Assembly: GCF_003463825.1 (NCBI RefSeq)
Contig: NZ_QSDY01000009.1
Location: 1-52,360, forward strand
Reading direction: 5' to 3'
From: Veillonella sp. AM51-8BH
GTDB taxonomy: Bacteria > Bacillota > Negativicutes > Veillonellales > Veillonellaceae
Length of the DNA: 52,360 bases
Under the pieces are notes generated by a model that had not been told where the DNA came from, did not search any database, and saw nothing but the letters and a program-made list of their open reading frames with translations. A program made the translations under genes and the position numbers. Positions 9,365 to 16,839 of the stretch are shown here, piece after piece. Position 1 is the first letter of the stretch. Every line of letters begins with the position of its first letter.

Positions 9365-10031
9365 AGGCGAAAAATTGCGATTCTTGTCGCACCTTGATTA
9401 TGCACAAGCAGTAGAACGTATGATTCGCCGCGCAGAAATTAAAATGGCTTATTCTGAAGGCTTTAATCCACATATGAAAATTAGCTTTTCCTCTGCACTT
9501 GCCCTAGGTGTAACAGCGGCGGCTGAATATATCGATATGGATGTGCTAGAAGAGGACTCTTTAGAGTCCATTATGGAGCGTTTGAACCGCGTAGCACCCC
9601 CTGGTCTTGAGGTACTAGGTGGCAAGGAAATGCCTGAAAAGGTTAAAAAGATGATGGCTATCTGTAACTTTGCTATTTACGAAGTAACAGGTCCTGTAAC
9701 GGATGAACATGTGGATTGGGATGCTTTGCTCAAATCTTTCAATGAAGCTACGGAGATTTCTTATGAAAAGGTAACGCCTAAGAAAACTCGCACTATTGAT
9801 GTGAAAGAATTTGTAAAAGAACCTATCGTAGCATCTGTTAAGGACGGTATGGTAACCCTTACTATGGGCATTGGCATCTATCCGCAAGGTACAATCAAAC
9901 CTAGCGAAGTGTGGAGTCTTGGTAAAGATCAATATAACTGGCCTATTACAAGTGGCTATGAAATTCACCGTAAAGCCATTATGGTGGAAAATGAAGAAGG
10001 TCGTTACACCCCATTGGAAATTAACTACTAA
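9336..10031 (+). CDS. DUF2344 / radical SAM-linked protein (TIGR03936 type)
   Basis: Protein of 231 aa beginning KKLRLALNKGEKLRFLSHLDYAQAVERMIRRAEI, with SEGFNPHMKISFSSALALGV after it; these are hallmarks of the radical-SAM-linked DUF2344 family. No catalytic motif is recognised. I choose the TTG at 9336, about 8 nt after AAGGAGGG (9320-9327). In-frame starts at 9312 (TTG) and 9327 (GTG) lie on or before that ribosome-binding site. The gene overlaps the upstream radical SAM gene, so the two are probably translationally coupled and work together. Function unknown. Confidence 0.85.
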   Translation: MKKLRLALNKGEKLRFLSHLDYAQAVERMIRRAEIKMAYSEGFNPHMKISFSSALALGVTAAAEYIDMDVLEEDSLESIMERLNRVAPPGLEVLGGKEMPEKVKKMMAICNFAIYEVTGPVTDEHVDWDALLKSFNEATEISYEKVTPKKTRTIDVKEFVKEPIVASVKDGMVTLTMGIGIYPQGTIKPSEVWSLGKDQYNWPITSGYEIHRKAIMVENEEGRYTPLEINY

Positions 10032-10147
10032 TACTCGTTATATACATCTTAATTACTAATATCTCTACATAAATCTTAAGCGGTTTATATACGCTTTAGT
10101 GCTTTAAAAGAGCTATATATTTTAAATTGAACGAAGGGAGGGATAGG

Positions 10148-11575
10148 ATGCATAAAATTTTGGTCAATGTTATGCGAGAAGAAATCCGCATGGCTGTTAT
10201 CGACGAAGATGGGCAGTTAGTAGACTTTGTCTTAGAGCGTACTGATGAGTCTCATATGGCAAATCATATGTACAAAGGCACTGTTAAGAACGTATTAAAC
10301 GGTATGCAAGCGGCCTTTATTGATATAGGGGGCTCGCAAAATGCGTATTTGAACCTTCAACAGGGGAAAGAACAGAAAATCTTGCCACGCCTATCTGTGG
10401 GACAGCAAATTCTTGTACAAGTGGTAAAAGAGGAAATGCTTGGTAAAGGCGCTCGCGTTACAGCTGATGTGAGTTTGGCAGGACGTTTTATGGTGCTTTT
10501 ACCATATTCTGAAGGCATGCATATTTCTAAGAAAATTACTGATGAAGCAGTACGTGCTAAATTACAAGAATTAGCAGCGCCTTATGTACAGGAAGGCTGT
10601 GGATTTATTATTCGTACCGCAGCCGCTAAGGCTAGTGCTGATGAAATCGGTCGTGATATGGAATATCTATGGCGTACATGGCAACATGTGTTAAAACGAT
10701 TTAAGGTGGCTAAGAGTGGTACTGATCTCTATAGTGATGCGGATTTTTGGTTCCGCCTTGTACGAGATTATGCGCATCGCAATGTAGGAGAGATTATTGT
10801 AGATTCTGATATGGGCGAGTCTCGATTGCTGGATCTCTTAGGTCATGGGCCTACATCACAGCAGATTAAAGTGACACGTCACCGTGGTAGCACACCTATC
10901 TTTAAAGCTAATCATATTGAACCACAATTAGAAGATCTTATCTCTCGTGATATCAATCTACCTTCCGGTGGCTCTATCCGTATTGATCATACGGAGGCTC
11001 TCACCGTATTTGATGTAAACTCGGCTCATTACACAGGTAAGTCTAATAAGTTAGAAGATCTGGCTTTTACAGTCAATAAAGAGGCAGCAAAAGAAATCTG
11101 TCGACAATTGCGATTGCGTGATATTGGTGGTATTATCGTGGTTGATTTTATTGATATGAAGGATAAGTCCCATCAACAAGAGTTGTTAAAATTGTTGAGC
11201 GCACAAGCCAAGTTAGATAAGATGAAAACTGTAGTATGTGGTATTAGTTCGCTTGGTCTTGTGGAGATGACAAGAAAGCGTGCCCGTCAAGGTTTGCAAA
11301 CTTTGATGTTTGATACATGTCCTCAATGTGGGGGCACTGGATACATGTTGTCAGGCAGAACTGTATATATGCAAATTATCCGTCGTATACGTGAGCTGTT
11401 TAAATCAGGTCGCATTAAATCTAATCTAGAAATCGAAGTACATCCAGAGGTAGCCCAATACTTAACTAAGGCTGTTCTTGAGGAGTTAGGTGATTCTATA
11501 GGGCGTAAGATTTCGATTGTAGTGAATCCACAAATTAGCCGAGAAGGATATTCTTTGATGGCAGTAGCAGAATAA
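10148..11575 (+). CDS. rng: Ribonuclease G/E family endoribonuclease
   Basis: RNase E/G catalytic-domain protein of 475 aa. An S1-like RNA-binding domain (about residues 30-125, MYKGTVKNVLNGMQAAFIDIG) is followed by the catalytic core, with FDVNSAHYTGKS and IVVDFIDMKD supplying the Mg-binding aspartates. The Zn-link motif CPQCGGTGYM is near residue 400. There is no long C-terminal scaffold, so it is RNase G-like. It acts in rRNA maturation and mRNA turnover in the cytoplasm. I place the start at the ATG at 10148 behind AGGGAGGG; an in-frame TTG at 10127 has no ribosome-binding site. RNase Y is also encoded in this window, so the cell has both enzymes. Confidence 0.93.
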   Translation: MHKILVNVMREEIRMAVIDEDGQLVDFVLERTDESHMANHMYKGTVKNVLNGMQAAFIDIGGSQNAYLNLQQGKEQKILPRLSVGQQILVQVVKEEMLGKGARVTADVSLAGRFMVLLPYSEGMHISKKITDEAVRAKLQELAAPYVQEGCGFIIRTAAAKASADEIGRDMEYLWRTWQHVLKRFKVAKSGTDLYSDADFWFRLVRDYAHRNVGEIIVDSDMGESRLLDLLGHGPTSQQIKVTRHRGSTPIFKANHIEPQLEDLISRDINLPSGGSIRIDHTEALTVFDVNSAHYTGKSNKLEDLAFTVNKEAAKEICRQLRLRDIGGIIVVDFIDMKDKSHQQELLKLLSAQAKLDKMKTVVCGISSLGLVEMTRKRARQGLQTLMFDTCPQCGGTGYMLSGRTVYMQIIRRIRELFKSGRIKSNLEIEVHPEVAQYLTKAVLEELGDSIGRKISIVVNPQISREGYSLMAVAE

Positions 11576-11601
11576 GTAAGTAGTTTTTATAGGTGAGTTT
11601 C

Positions 11602-12174
11602 GTGTCTGTATTTGAAATTATATTAATTAGTATTGGTCTAGCCATGGATGCCTTTGGTGTATCGATTGGTAAAGGTTTATCAATGCCGGTAGGTGAAAAT
11701 GGCCGAAAGGTTACATTGGCATTCTTATTTGGGTTATTCCAGTTTCTCATGCCTGTTATGGGCTGGCTTATTGGTCGCCAGTTTATCGATGTCATATCTG
11801 AATGGGATCATTGGATTATCTTTGGACTTCTGGGCTATTTAGGTGTTGCTATGATACGAGAAGGCCTTAGTGATGACGATGAAGATGATGATAAACAGTT
11901 TTTAGGTGCTTGGGAAATGATTATGCTATCTGTGGCAACTAGCCTTGATGCGATGGCGGTTGGTTTAACCTTTGCTTTTCTACCTATTAATGTATGGGAA
12001 GCCTCTACTATGATAGGGGTAATTACCTTTGGTATTTCTCTTATTGGTGTGTACCTAGGCAAATTTATGGGCCAGTTCGTGGGAAAATATGCAGACATAC
12101 TAGGTGGGGGTGTATTGATTCTCATCGGTACAAAAATACTTTTACAACACCTCGGTATTATTGGAGAATTTTAG
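11602..12174 (+). CDS. mntP: MntP-type manganese efflux pump
   Basis: Six-helix membrane protein of about 190 aa from the MntP (YebN/DUF204) family, which exports Mn2+. The two repeated halves carry the paired motifs SIGLAMDAFGVSIGKG (near residue 12) and ATSLDAMAVGLTFAF (near 115), whose aspartates are implicated in metal transport. An acidic loop (DDDEDDDK, about 90-97) separates the halves. The GTG at 11602 has AGGTG about 6 nt upstream and gives the typical length; a GTG at 11593 is an alternative. No Mn riboswitch is evident before it. It ends about 55 bp before the L21 promoter. Confidence 0.85.
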   Translation: MSVFEIILISIGLAMDAFGVSIGKGLSMPVGENGRKVTLAFLFGLFQFLMPVMGWLIGRQFIDVISEWDHWIIFGLLGYLGVAMIREGLSDDDEDDDKQFLGAWEMIMLSVATSLDAMAVGLTFAFLPINVWEASTMIGVITFGISLIGVYLGKFMGQFVGKYADILGGGVLILIGTKILLQHLGIIGEF

Positions 12175-12229
12175 AGGTTTGTATATATATGAAAGTATCA
12201 TAAACTGAGCTATGTATGTTGAATTTTGT

Positions 12230-12258
12230 TTGACATAGATAGGTAAATACGATATACT
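12230..12258 (+). promoter_or_regulatory. SigA promoter of the rplU operon
   Basis: A perfect -35 TTGACA (12230-12235) and a -10 TATACT (12253-12258) are separated by 17 bp. Transcription should begin near 12265 and include the leader RNA upstream of rplU. Confidence 0.85.
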
Positions 12259-12264
12259 ATATCA

Positions 12265-12378
12265 GTATTAGTTCGGTTTACTGAACTTTGCAATCCGCGT
12301 GAAGCAGGTTTAAACGCCCGACCGAAGTTCGGGTCGGGATACCGAATTCAGCGAGTTCGATAACAAGGAGGTGTTCTC
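12265..12378 (+). promoter_or_regulatory. Probable ribosomal protein L21 leader
   Basis: An untranslated leader of about 114 nt lies between the promoter and rplU. It can fold into hairpins, including CCCGACC (12317-12323) with GGTCGGG (12332-12338), and a GGTTTACTGAAC stem earlier. Structured L21 leaders before rplU-prp-rpmA are known across Firmicutes and are thought to mediate autoregulation. The assignment is by position and structure. Confidence 0.65.
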
Positions 12379-12690
12379 ATGTACGCAATTATTAAAACTG
12401 GTGGTAAACAATATCGCGTTGCTGAAGGCGATGTAATTACTATCGAAAAATTGGAAGCAGCTGCTAACGAGTCCGTTACATTCGAAGAAGTTTTGACTGT
12501 AGTGAATGACGGCGACGTTAAAGTTGGCGCTCCTCTTGTAAACGGTGCAAAAGTTACAGGTACAGTTCTTGAGCATGGTAAAGGTAAAAAAATCTTAGTA
12601 TTCAAATACAAAGCTAAATCCAACTACCGTCGTCGTCAAGGCCATCGTCAACCGTTCACAAAAGTTCGTATTGAATCTATCCAAGCTTAA
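12379..12690 (+). CDS. rplU: 50S ribosomal protein L21
   Basis: L21 of the large ribosomal subunit, 103 aa, the normal length. It begins [14 protein letters not shown] and ends with the basic rRNA-binding [16 protein letters not shown], both diagnostic. The start ATG follows AAGGAGGTG. It is the first gene of rplU-prp-rpmA, with prp 2 bp downstream. Confidence 0.98.
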   Translation: MYAIIKTGGKQYRVAEGDVITIEKLEAAANESVTFEEVLTVVNDGDVKVGAPLVNGAKVTGTVLEHGKGKKILVFKYKAKSNYRRRQGHRQPFTKVRIESIQA

Positions 12691-12692
12691 TT

Positions 12693-13007
12693 ATGGTTTC
12701 TATTGAAATCCAGCGGAATAGTGATGGTCAAGTCATTGGTTGTCACCTATCCGGTCATGCAGGATATGATGAGCATGGCTTCGATATCGTATGTGCTGCA
12801 GTGTCTGCTTTAACGGCAACGGCAATGTTAGGACTTACCCAGATTGCTCAACAAGAAGGGGAATATACGAATAGCGAAGGTCGATGTGATATGGTTCTCT
12901 CTGGTACGATTAACCAGAGTGGACAGGATATTCTGGGGACTATGCTTCTCGGTCTAGAGGAAATTAGCCGTCAATATCCAGAGTTTGTCCAAATACACGA
13001 AATATAG
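12693..13007 (+). CDS. prp: Ribosomal-processing cysteine protease Prp
   Basis: Prp (YsxB family) is the cytoplasmic cysteine protease that removes the N-terminal extension of ribosomal protein L27. It has 104 aa. The catalytic histidine and cysteine are visible as H22 (SGHAGY) and C34 (FDIVCAAVS), at the same spacing as characterised Prp. It sits between rplU and rpmA, the standard order, and the downstream L27 carries the matching extension, which supports the function. Confidence 0.95.
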   Translation: MVSIEIQRNSDGQVIGCHLSGHAGYDEHGFDIVCAAVSALTATAMLGLTQIAQQEGEYTNSEGRCDMVLSGTINQSGQDILGTMLLGLEEISRQYPEFVQIHEI

Positions 13008-13019
13008 GAGGTGAACTTA

Positions 13020-13304
13020 ATGTTTACTTTTGATTTGCAATTGTTCGCACATAAAAAAGGTGTGTCCAGTACTCGTAATGGTCGTGACAGTGAATCTAAA
13101 CGTCTTGGTGTTAAATGCCATGATGGTTCCATCGTAAAGAGCGGTAACATCATCGTTCGTCAACGTGGTACTCACTTCCACCCTGGTACTAACGTAGGTA
13201 TCGGTAAAGATGACACTTTATTCGCACTTGTGCCTGGTAAAGTAGCATTCGAACGTGCTGGTCGTTACAACCGTAAAGTTAGCGTATACCCTGTAGAAGC
13301 TTAA
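13020..13304 (+). CDS. rpmA: 50S ribosomal protein L27 with Prp-cleaved N-terminal extension
   Basis: L27 near the peptidyl-transferase centre, 94 aa. The N-terminus [14 protein letters not shown] has the Firmicute-type extension ending LQLF just before AHKKG, the known Prp substrate pattern. The mature protein would begin at the Ala-His-Lys-Lys segment. The start is the ATG at 13020 behind AGGAGGTGA; a GTG at 13011 lies inside that ribosome-binding site. A strong terminator follows. Confidence 0.97.
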   Translation: MFTFDLQLFAHKKGVSSTRNGRDSESKRLGVKCHDGSIVKSGNIIVRQRGTHFHPGTNVGIGKDDTLFALVPGKVAFERAGRYNRKVSVYPVEA

Positions 13305-13321
13305 TTTTACAAAGACTATTA

Positions 13322-13353
13322 ATCCCTAGTGGTTTTCCACTAGGGATTTTTTT
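13322..13353 (+). terminator. Rho-independent terminator after rpmA
   Basis: A perfect 11-bp stem, ATCCCTAGTGG (13322-13332) with CCACTAGGGAT (13337-13347), a TTTT loop and a run of T. It ends the rplU-prp-rpmA operon. Confidence 0.95.
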
Positions 13354-13402
13354 GTTTTCTGTAGTGTGTGTCTGATAGATATATTATAATTAAGCTTAGC
13401 AT

Positions 13403-13426
13403 TATCATATTGGCAATGATATCATA
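13403..13426. promoter_or_regulatory. Candidate metal-regulator operator upstream of the FetAB-like genes
   Basis: TATCAT (13403-13408) and ATGATA (13416-13421) form an inverted repeat, overlapped by the 10-bp palindrome ATGATATCAT (13416-13425). The half-site ATCATA occurs at 13404 and 13421 and is the same hexamer seen three times before the hydrogenase operon. A Fur-type repressor is encoded at 21749. The site lies about 95 bp before the ABC ATPase start. Weak, pattern-based call. Confidence 0.4.
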
Positions 13427-13518
13427 ATTAGAATCATTATGCTTAAGAATACTAAATAACTAGCAACAGTGAGCCGATATTTTGCTTTTAATACACATAT
13501 GACGAGATAGGGGGCATT

Positions 13519-14175
13519 ATGGCACTGCTAGAATTATCAAATATATCTTATATTGTAAAAGACAAATCTATTATCAGTGATGTATCTTTATCGGTAAATC
13601 AAGGCGATTATATTACTATTGTAGGTCCTTCTGGAAGTGGTAAAAGTACACTTTTAAAATTATGTAGTGATCTGATTAGTCCTACATCGGGAACTATTAC
13701 TTATAATGATCGTCCTTTAACGGCTATAGATCCTGAATCTTATCGTAGAGAGGTGGGCTACTGCTTTCAAAGACCTTATTTGTTTGCGAAAACAGTACGT
13801 CGTAATATTCTATTTCCTTATGATATTCGCGGTTTAAAACCGGATATGAGTCGTATAGAATATCTCTTTGATTTACTACATATGCCACTAAATTATATGG
13901 AGCGCCGTAATGATGAGTTGTCTGGTGGTGAAATGCAACGAATATGCCTTATTCGGAGCCTTATTTTCGAGCCTAAAGTGTTGCTTTTAGACGAGGTTAC
14001 GTCTGCCTTAGATGCGACGAATACATCTATTGTAGAAAATGTTATTGATGAGCTTCATAAAAAGGGGATCACCATTATCTCCATTACTCATAATGAAGAG
14101 CAAAGCTTGCGTACTGCAAATCGCCGCATCACTATCGTAGATGGTCAATTAGCTAAAGAGGAGGTACTGATATGA
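13519..14175 (+). CDS. fetA: ABC transporter ATP-binding protein, FetA-like
   Basis: ABC ATPase of 218 aa with Walker A GPSGSGKST (about residues 36-44), Q-loop CFQRPYLF, signature LSGGEMQR (about 137-144) and Walker B VLLLDEVTSALD. It overlaps the following permease gene by 4 bp. The pairing with a FetB/UPF0014-type permease suggests a FetAB (YbbL/YbbM) system, described in E. coli as an iron exporter giving peroxide resistance. The substrate here is inferred from family only. The start is the ATG at 13519 behind AGGGGG. Confidence 0.82.
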   Translation: MALLELSNISYIVKDKSIISDVSLSVNQGDYITIVGPSGSGKSTLLKLCSDLISPTSGTITYNDRPLTAIDPESYRREVGYCFQRPYLFAKTVRRNILFPYDIRGLKPDMSRIEYLFDLLHMPLNYMERRNDELSGGEMQRICLIRSLIFEPKVLLLDEVTSALDATNTSIVENVIDELHKKGITIISITHNEEQSLRTANRRITIVDGQLAKEEVLI

Positions 14176-14936
14176 GTCAGTTTCAAACTATATCTACTAT
14201 ATCGTTGTGCCTTGCATCAGTGCTAGTTATTATTAGTATGATTATGTCTTATCGACAAGAATTGAAGCTAGAAAAGGATATTTTCATCAGTGCTATACGT
14301 GCTACAGTTCAACTATTAGTCATCGGGTTTATTTTATCCTATATTTTTAGTACGGAAAGTCCAATATTTATTATTGGCTTACTTGGATTTATGGCTTTTA
14401 ATGCCGCTTATAACTCAGCTAAACGAGGGCAAGGGATTCCGCATGCGTTATGGATTTCTTGGTTTGCTATCACCATTGGTGCATGGATAACCTTATCTAT
14501 TTTATTGGTAACTGGCGTGCTTAGTTTTACTGCGTACCAATTGATTCCTGTTGGTGGTATGGTCATTAGTGGTGCTATGGTAGCCATTGGGCTTTGTTAT
14601 CGTCAAATGCTATCAAATTTTGAATTGCGTAAACAAGAGGTGGAAATTAAATTAGCCTTGGGTAGTACACCTAAACAAGCTTCGAAAGCAATAGTTCGTG
14701 ATGTTATAAAGACGGGTCTACAACCTACTGTAGATAGTGCCAAGACATTAGGTATCGTAGCGCTGCCGGGGATGATGACAGGCCTTATCCTAGCAGGCAT
14801 GCCTCCATTAGAAGCTGTAAAATATCAAATGATCGTTACATTTATGTCGTTATCCACTATATCGATTGCTTGTTTTATTACGTGTCAATTGGCATATAGA
14901 ACATTTTTTAATACTAGAAATCAATTATATAAGTAA
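14172..14936 (+). CDS. fetB: ABC transporter permease, FetB/UPF0014-like
   Basis: Membrane protein of 254 aa with about six to seven hydrophobic helices, matching the FetB/YbbM (UPF0014) family in length and phrases such as LIPVGGMVISGAMVAIGL (about residues 124-141), LGSTPKQA, and TLGIVALPGMMTGLILAG (about 195-212). It overlaps fetA by 4 bp and forms a two-gene operon with it. A terminator follows about 105 bp downstream. Probably metal (iron) export, by family. Confidence 0.82.
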   Translation: MSQFQTISTISLCLASVLVIISMIMSYRQELKLEKDIFISAIRATVQLLVIGFILSYIFSTESPIFIIGLLGFMAFNAAYNSAKRGQGIPHALWISWFAITIGAWITLSILLVTGVLSFTAYQLIPVGGMVISGAMVAIGLCYRQMLSNFELRKQEVEIKLALGSTPKQASKAIVRDVIKTGLQPTVDSAKTLGIVALPGMMTGLILAGMPPLEAVKYQMIVTFMSLSTISIACFITCQLAYRTFFNTRNQLYK

Positions 14937-15040
14937 TTTCTATTGAAATGTTAATAGTAAATAAGGAATTAATTTAATTACATACATTTTAGTCATATTC
15001 GATATAGATAATCGATATAAATTAGAAATTCCCATACTAT

Positions 15041-15079
15041 AAAGGTTGCTTCCTCTTATGAGGGAGTAGCCTTTTATTA
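15041..15079 (+). terminator. Rho-independent terminator downstream of fetB
   Basis: AAAGGTTGCTTCCTC pairs with GAGGGAGTAGCCTTTT around a short TTATG loop, with several G-U pairs, followed by a T-rich tract. Confidence 0.8.
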
Positions 15080-15117
15080 TTGTGTGTCAAATTCCTATGT
15101 TTTTTAGTAGGAATAGT

Positions 15118-15125
15118 GGTATACT
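15118..15125 (+). promoter_or_regulatory. Extended -10 promoter element before hydG
   Basis: TATACT (15120-15125) is preceded by TG plus one base, an extended -10 element. The -35 is not obvious. Just upstream a 7-bp inverted repeat, ATTCCTA (15091-15097) with TAGGAAT (15108-15114), spans the expected -35 region and could be an operator. Confidence 0.5.
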
Positions 15126-15225
15126 ATGTACAGTATCAGTGAAATACCAGAAGACTGGTTGTCATATACTTTCATATACCTAAAGAGGGGTGGCGTTGCC
15201 ACTAGAAAGATTTGAGGTAAGTACT

Positions 15226-16644
15226 ATGTATGATGTAAAATCTCCAAAGGCGGAGGAATTTATTTCCCATCAGGAAATCCTTGACACCCTTGCCTATGCA
15301 GAGGAAAACAAGGAAAATCGGGAGTTGTTAGATGCTATTTTAGCAAAAGCTGCTACATTTAAGGGGTTAAACCATAGAGAAGCAGCTGTTCTATTAGAAT
15401 GTCCGTTACCTGAATATAAGGAAAAGCTTTATGCGTTAGCTAAAGAAATCAAGAAAGCTATTTATGGCGATCGTATCGTTCTATTTGCACCATTATATTT
15501 GTCTAACTATTGCATTAATGGTTGTGTATACTGTCCGTACCATTCTAAAAATCGCGATATTAAACGTAAAAAGTTGACTCAAGACCAAATTAGAGAAGAG
15601 GTTATTGCCTTAGAAGCAATGGGGCATAAGCGCATTGTTATTGAGTCTGGTGAAGATCCTCTTAATAACCCTCTTGAATATATTTTGGAATCTATTAAGA
15701 CTATTTACGGTATTAAAAACAAAAATGGCGAAATTCGCCGTGTAAACGTAAATATTGCAGCTTGTTCCGTTGAGGATTACAAGAAATTACATGAAGCTGG
15801 TATTGGTACATATACATTATTCCAAGAAACATACAATAAAGAAAACTACGAAGCACTTCATCCAACAGGCCCTAAGAGCGACTACGCCTACCATACAGAG
15901 GCGATGGACCGCGCTATGCAAGGTGGCATTGATGATGTAGGTATCGGTGTTCTTTATGGCTTAGAACATTATAAATATGATTTTGTAGGTTTGTTGATGC
16001 ATGCAGAGCATTTAGAAGCAGTATTTGGTGTAGGTCCACATACAATTTCTGTACCTCGTATTTGTCCAGCTGATGATATCGATGTAGATGATTTCAGTAA
16101 TGCTGTACCTGACGATATATTTGAGAAAATCGTTGCTCTTATTCGTGTATCCACACCGTATACAGGTATGATTATGTCTACCCGTGAAAGTCAATCCATG
16201 CGTGAACGCGGTTTGGCATTAGGTATCTCCCAAATTAGTGGTGGCTCTCGTACTAGCGTAGGTGGTTACAAAGAAGAAGAGAAACCAGAGGATAATTCGG
16301 CTCAATTTGATCGCAGTGACACACGTACATTAGATGAAATCGTAGATTGGTTACTAGATCTTGGATATGTGCCTAGTTTCTGTACTGCATGCTATCGAGC
16401 AGGTAGAACAGGGGACAGATTTATGGCCCTCGCTAAATCCGGCCAAATCCATAACTGTTGCCAACCTAATGCATTGATGACATTAAACGAATACATCATG
16501 GATTATGGTGACGAAAAAACTAAAGCTCATGGCGCTAAGGTTATTGAACAACAGTTAGAAAATATCAAAAATGATTTAGTTAAAGATAAAGCTAAAGCTT
16601 ATATTGCACAGATGAAAGACGGCGAACGAGACTTCCGGTTCTAA
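15226..16644 (+). CDS. hydG: [FeFe]-hydrogenase H-cluster radical SAM maturase HydG
   Basis: HydG cleaves tyrosine to p-cresol plus the CO and CN- ligands of the [FeFe]-hydrogenase H-cluster. The protein has about 472 aa. The radical SAM motif CINGCVYC (C-x3-C-x2-C) is near residue 90. The C-terminal auxiliary-cluster domain carries CTACYRAGRTGDRF and then CCQPNA, the C-x2-C...C pattern that separates HydG from the shorter ThiH. I prefer the ATG at 15226 (GAGG 8 nt upstream); a GTG at 15190 overlaps its own ribosome-binding site and a TTG at 15196 is possible. No hydE, hydF or [FeFe]-hydrogenase gene is nearby, so it is a single-gene unit bounded by terminators. Confidence 0.88.
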   Translation: MYDVKSPKAEEFISHQEILDTLAYAEENKENRELLDAILAKAATFKGLNHREAAVLLECPLPEYKEKLYALAKEIKKAIYGDRIVLFAPLYLSNYCINGCVYCPYHSKNRDIKRKKLTQDQIREEVIALEAMGHKRIVIESGEDPLNNPLEYILESIKTIYGIKNKNGEIRRVNVNIAACSVEDYKKLHEAGIGTYTLFQETYNKENYEALHPTGPKSDYAYHTEAMDRAMQGGIDDVGIGVLYGLEHYKYDFVGLLMHAEHLEAVFGVGPHTISVPRICPADDIDVDDFSNAVPDDIFEKIVALIRVSTPYTGMIMSTRESQSMRERGLALGISQISGGSRTSVGGYKEEEKPEDNSAQFDRSDTRTLDEIVDWLLDLGYVPSFCTACYRAGRTGDRFMALAKSGQIHNCCQPNALMTLNEYIMDYGDEKTKAHGAKVIEQQLENIKNDLVKDKAKAYIAQMKDGERDFRF

Positions 16645-16659
16645 GTAATTCACTGATCG

Positions 16660-16693
16660 AGAACCTCCTATTGATAATGGGAGGTTCTTTTTT
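16660..16693 (+). terminator. Rho-independent terminator after hydG
   Basis: AGAACCTCC (16660-16668) pairs with GGAGGTTCT (16680-16688), followed by a run of T. Confidence 0.93.
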
Positions 16694-16763
16694 GTTGAGA
16701 AAAACACAAAGCTTAAATGAGAATAAAATATATAAAATAGTTTATTTTGTTCACTTTTTGATG

Positions 16764-16794
16764 TATAATAAATAAAAATGATAATGATAATACG
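16764..16794. promoter_or_regulatory. recJ promoter region with Fur-box-like hexamers
   Basis: A consensus -10 TATAAT lies at 16764-16769. Just after it, GATAATGATAAT (16780-16791) reproduces two of the three hexamers of the classic Fur box. It sits at about the expected transcript start. The -35 is weak. Regulatory role is inferred. Confidence 0.4.
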
Positions 16795-16839
16795 TTGAAG
16801 TTTTATACTAATATTGATTATAAACTACTGAGGGATATG

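Noticed and set aside
15226..16644. ThiH (thiamine tyrosine lyase) instead of HydG
   Set aside because: The protein is about 100 aa longer than ThiH and has the C-terminal CTAC...C auxiliary-cluster motif typical of HydG. No thi genes are adjacent.
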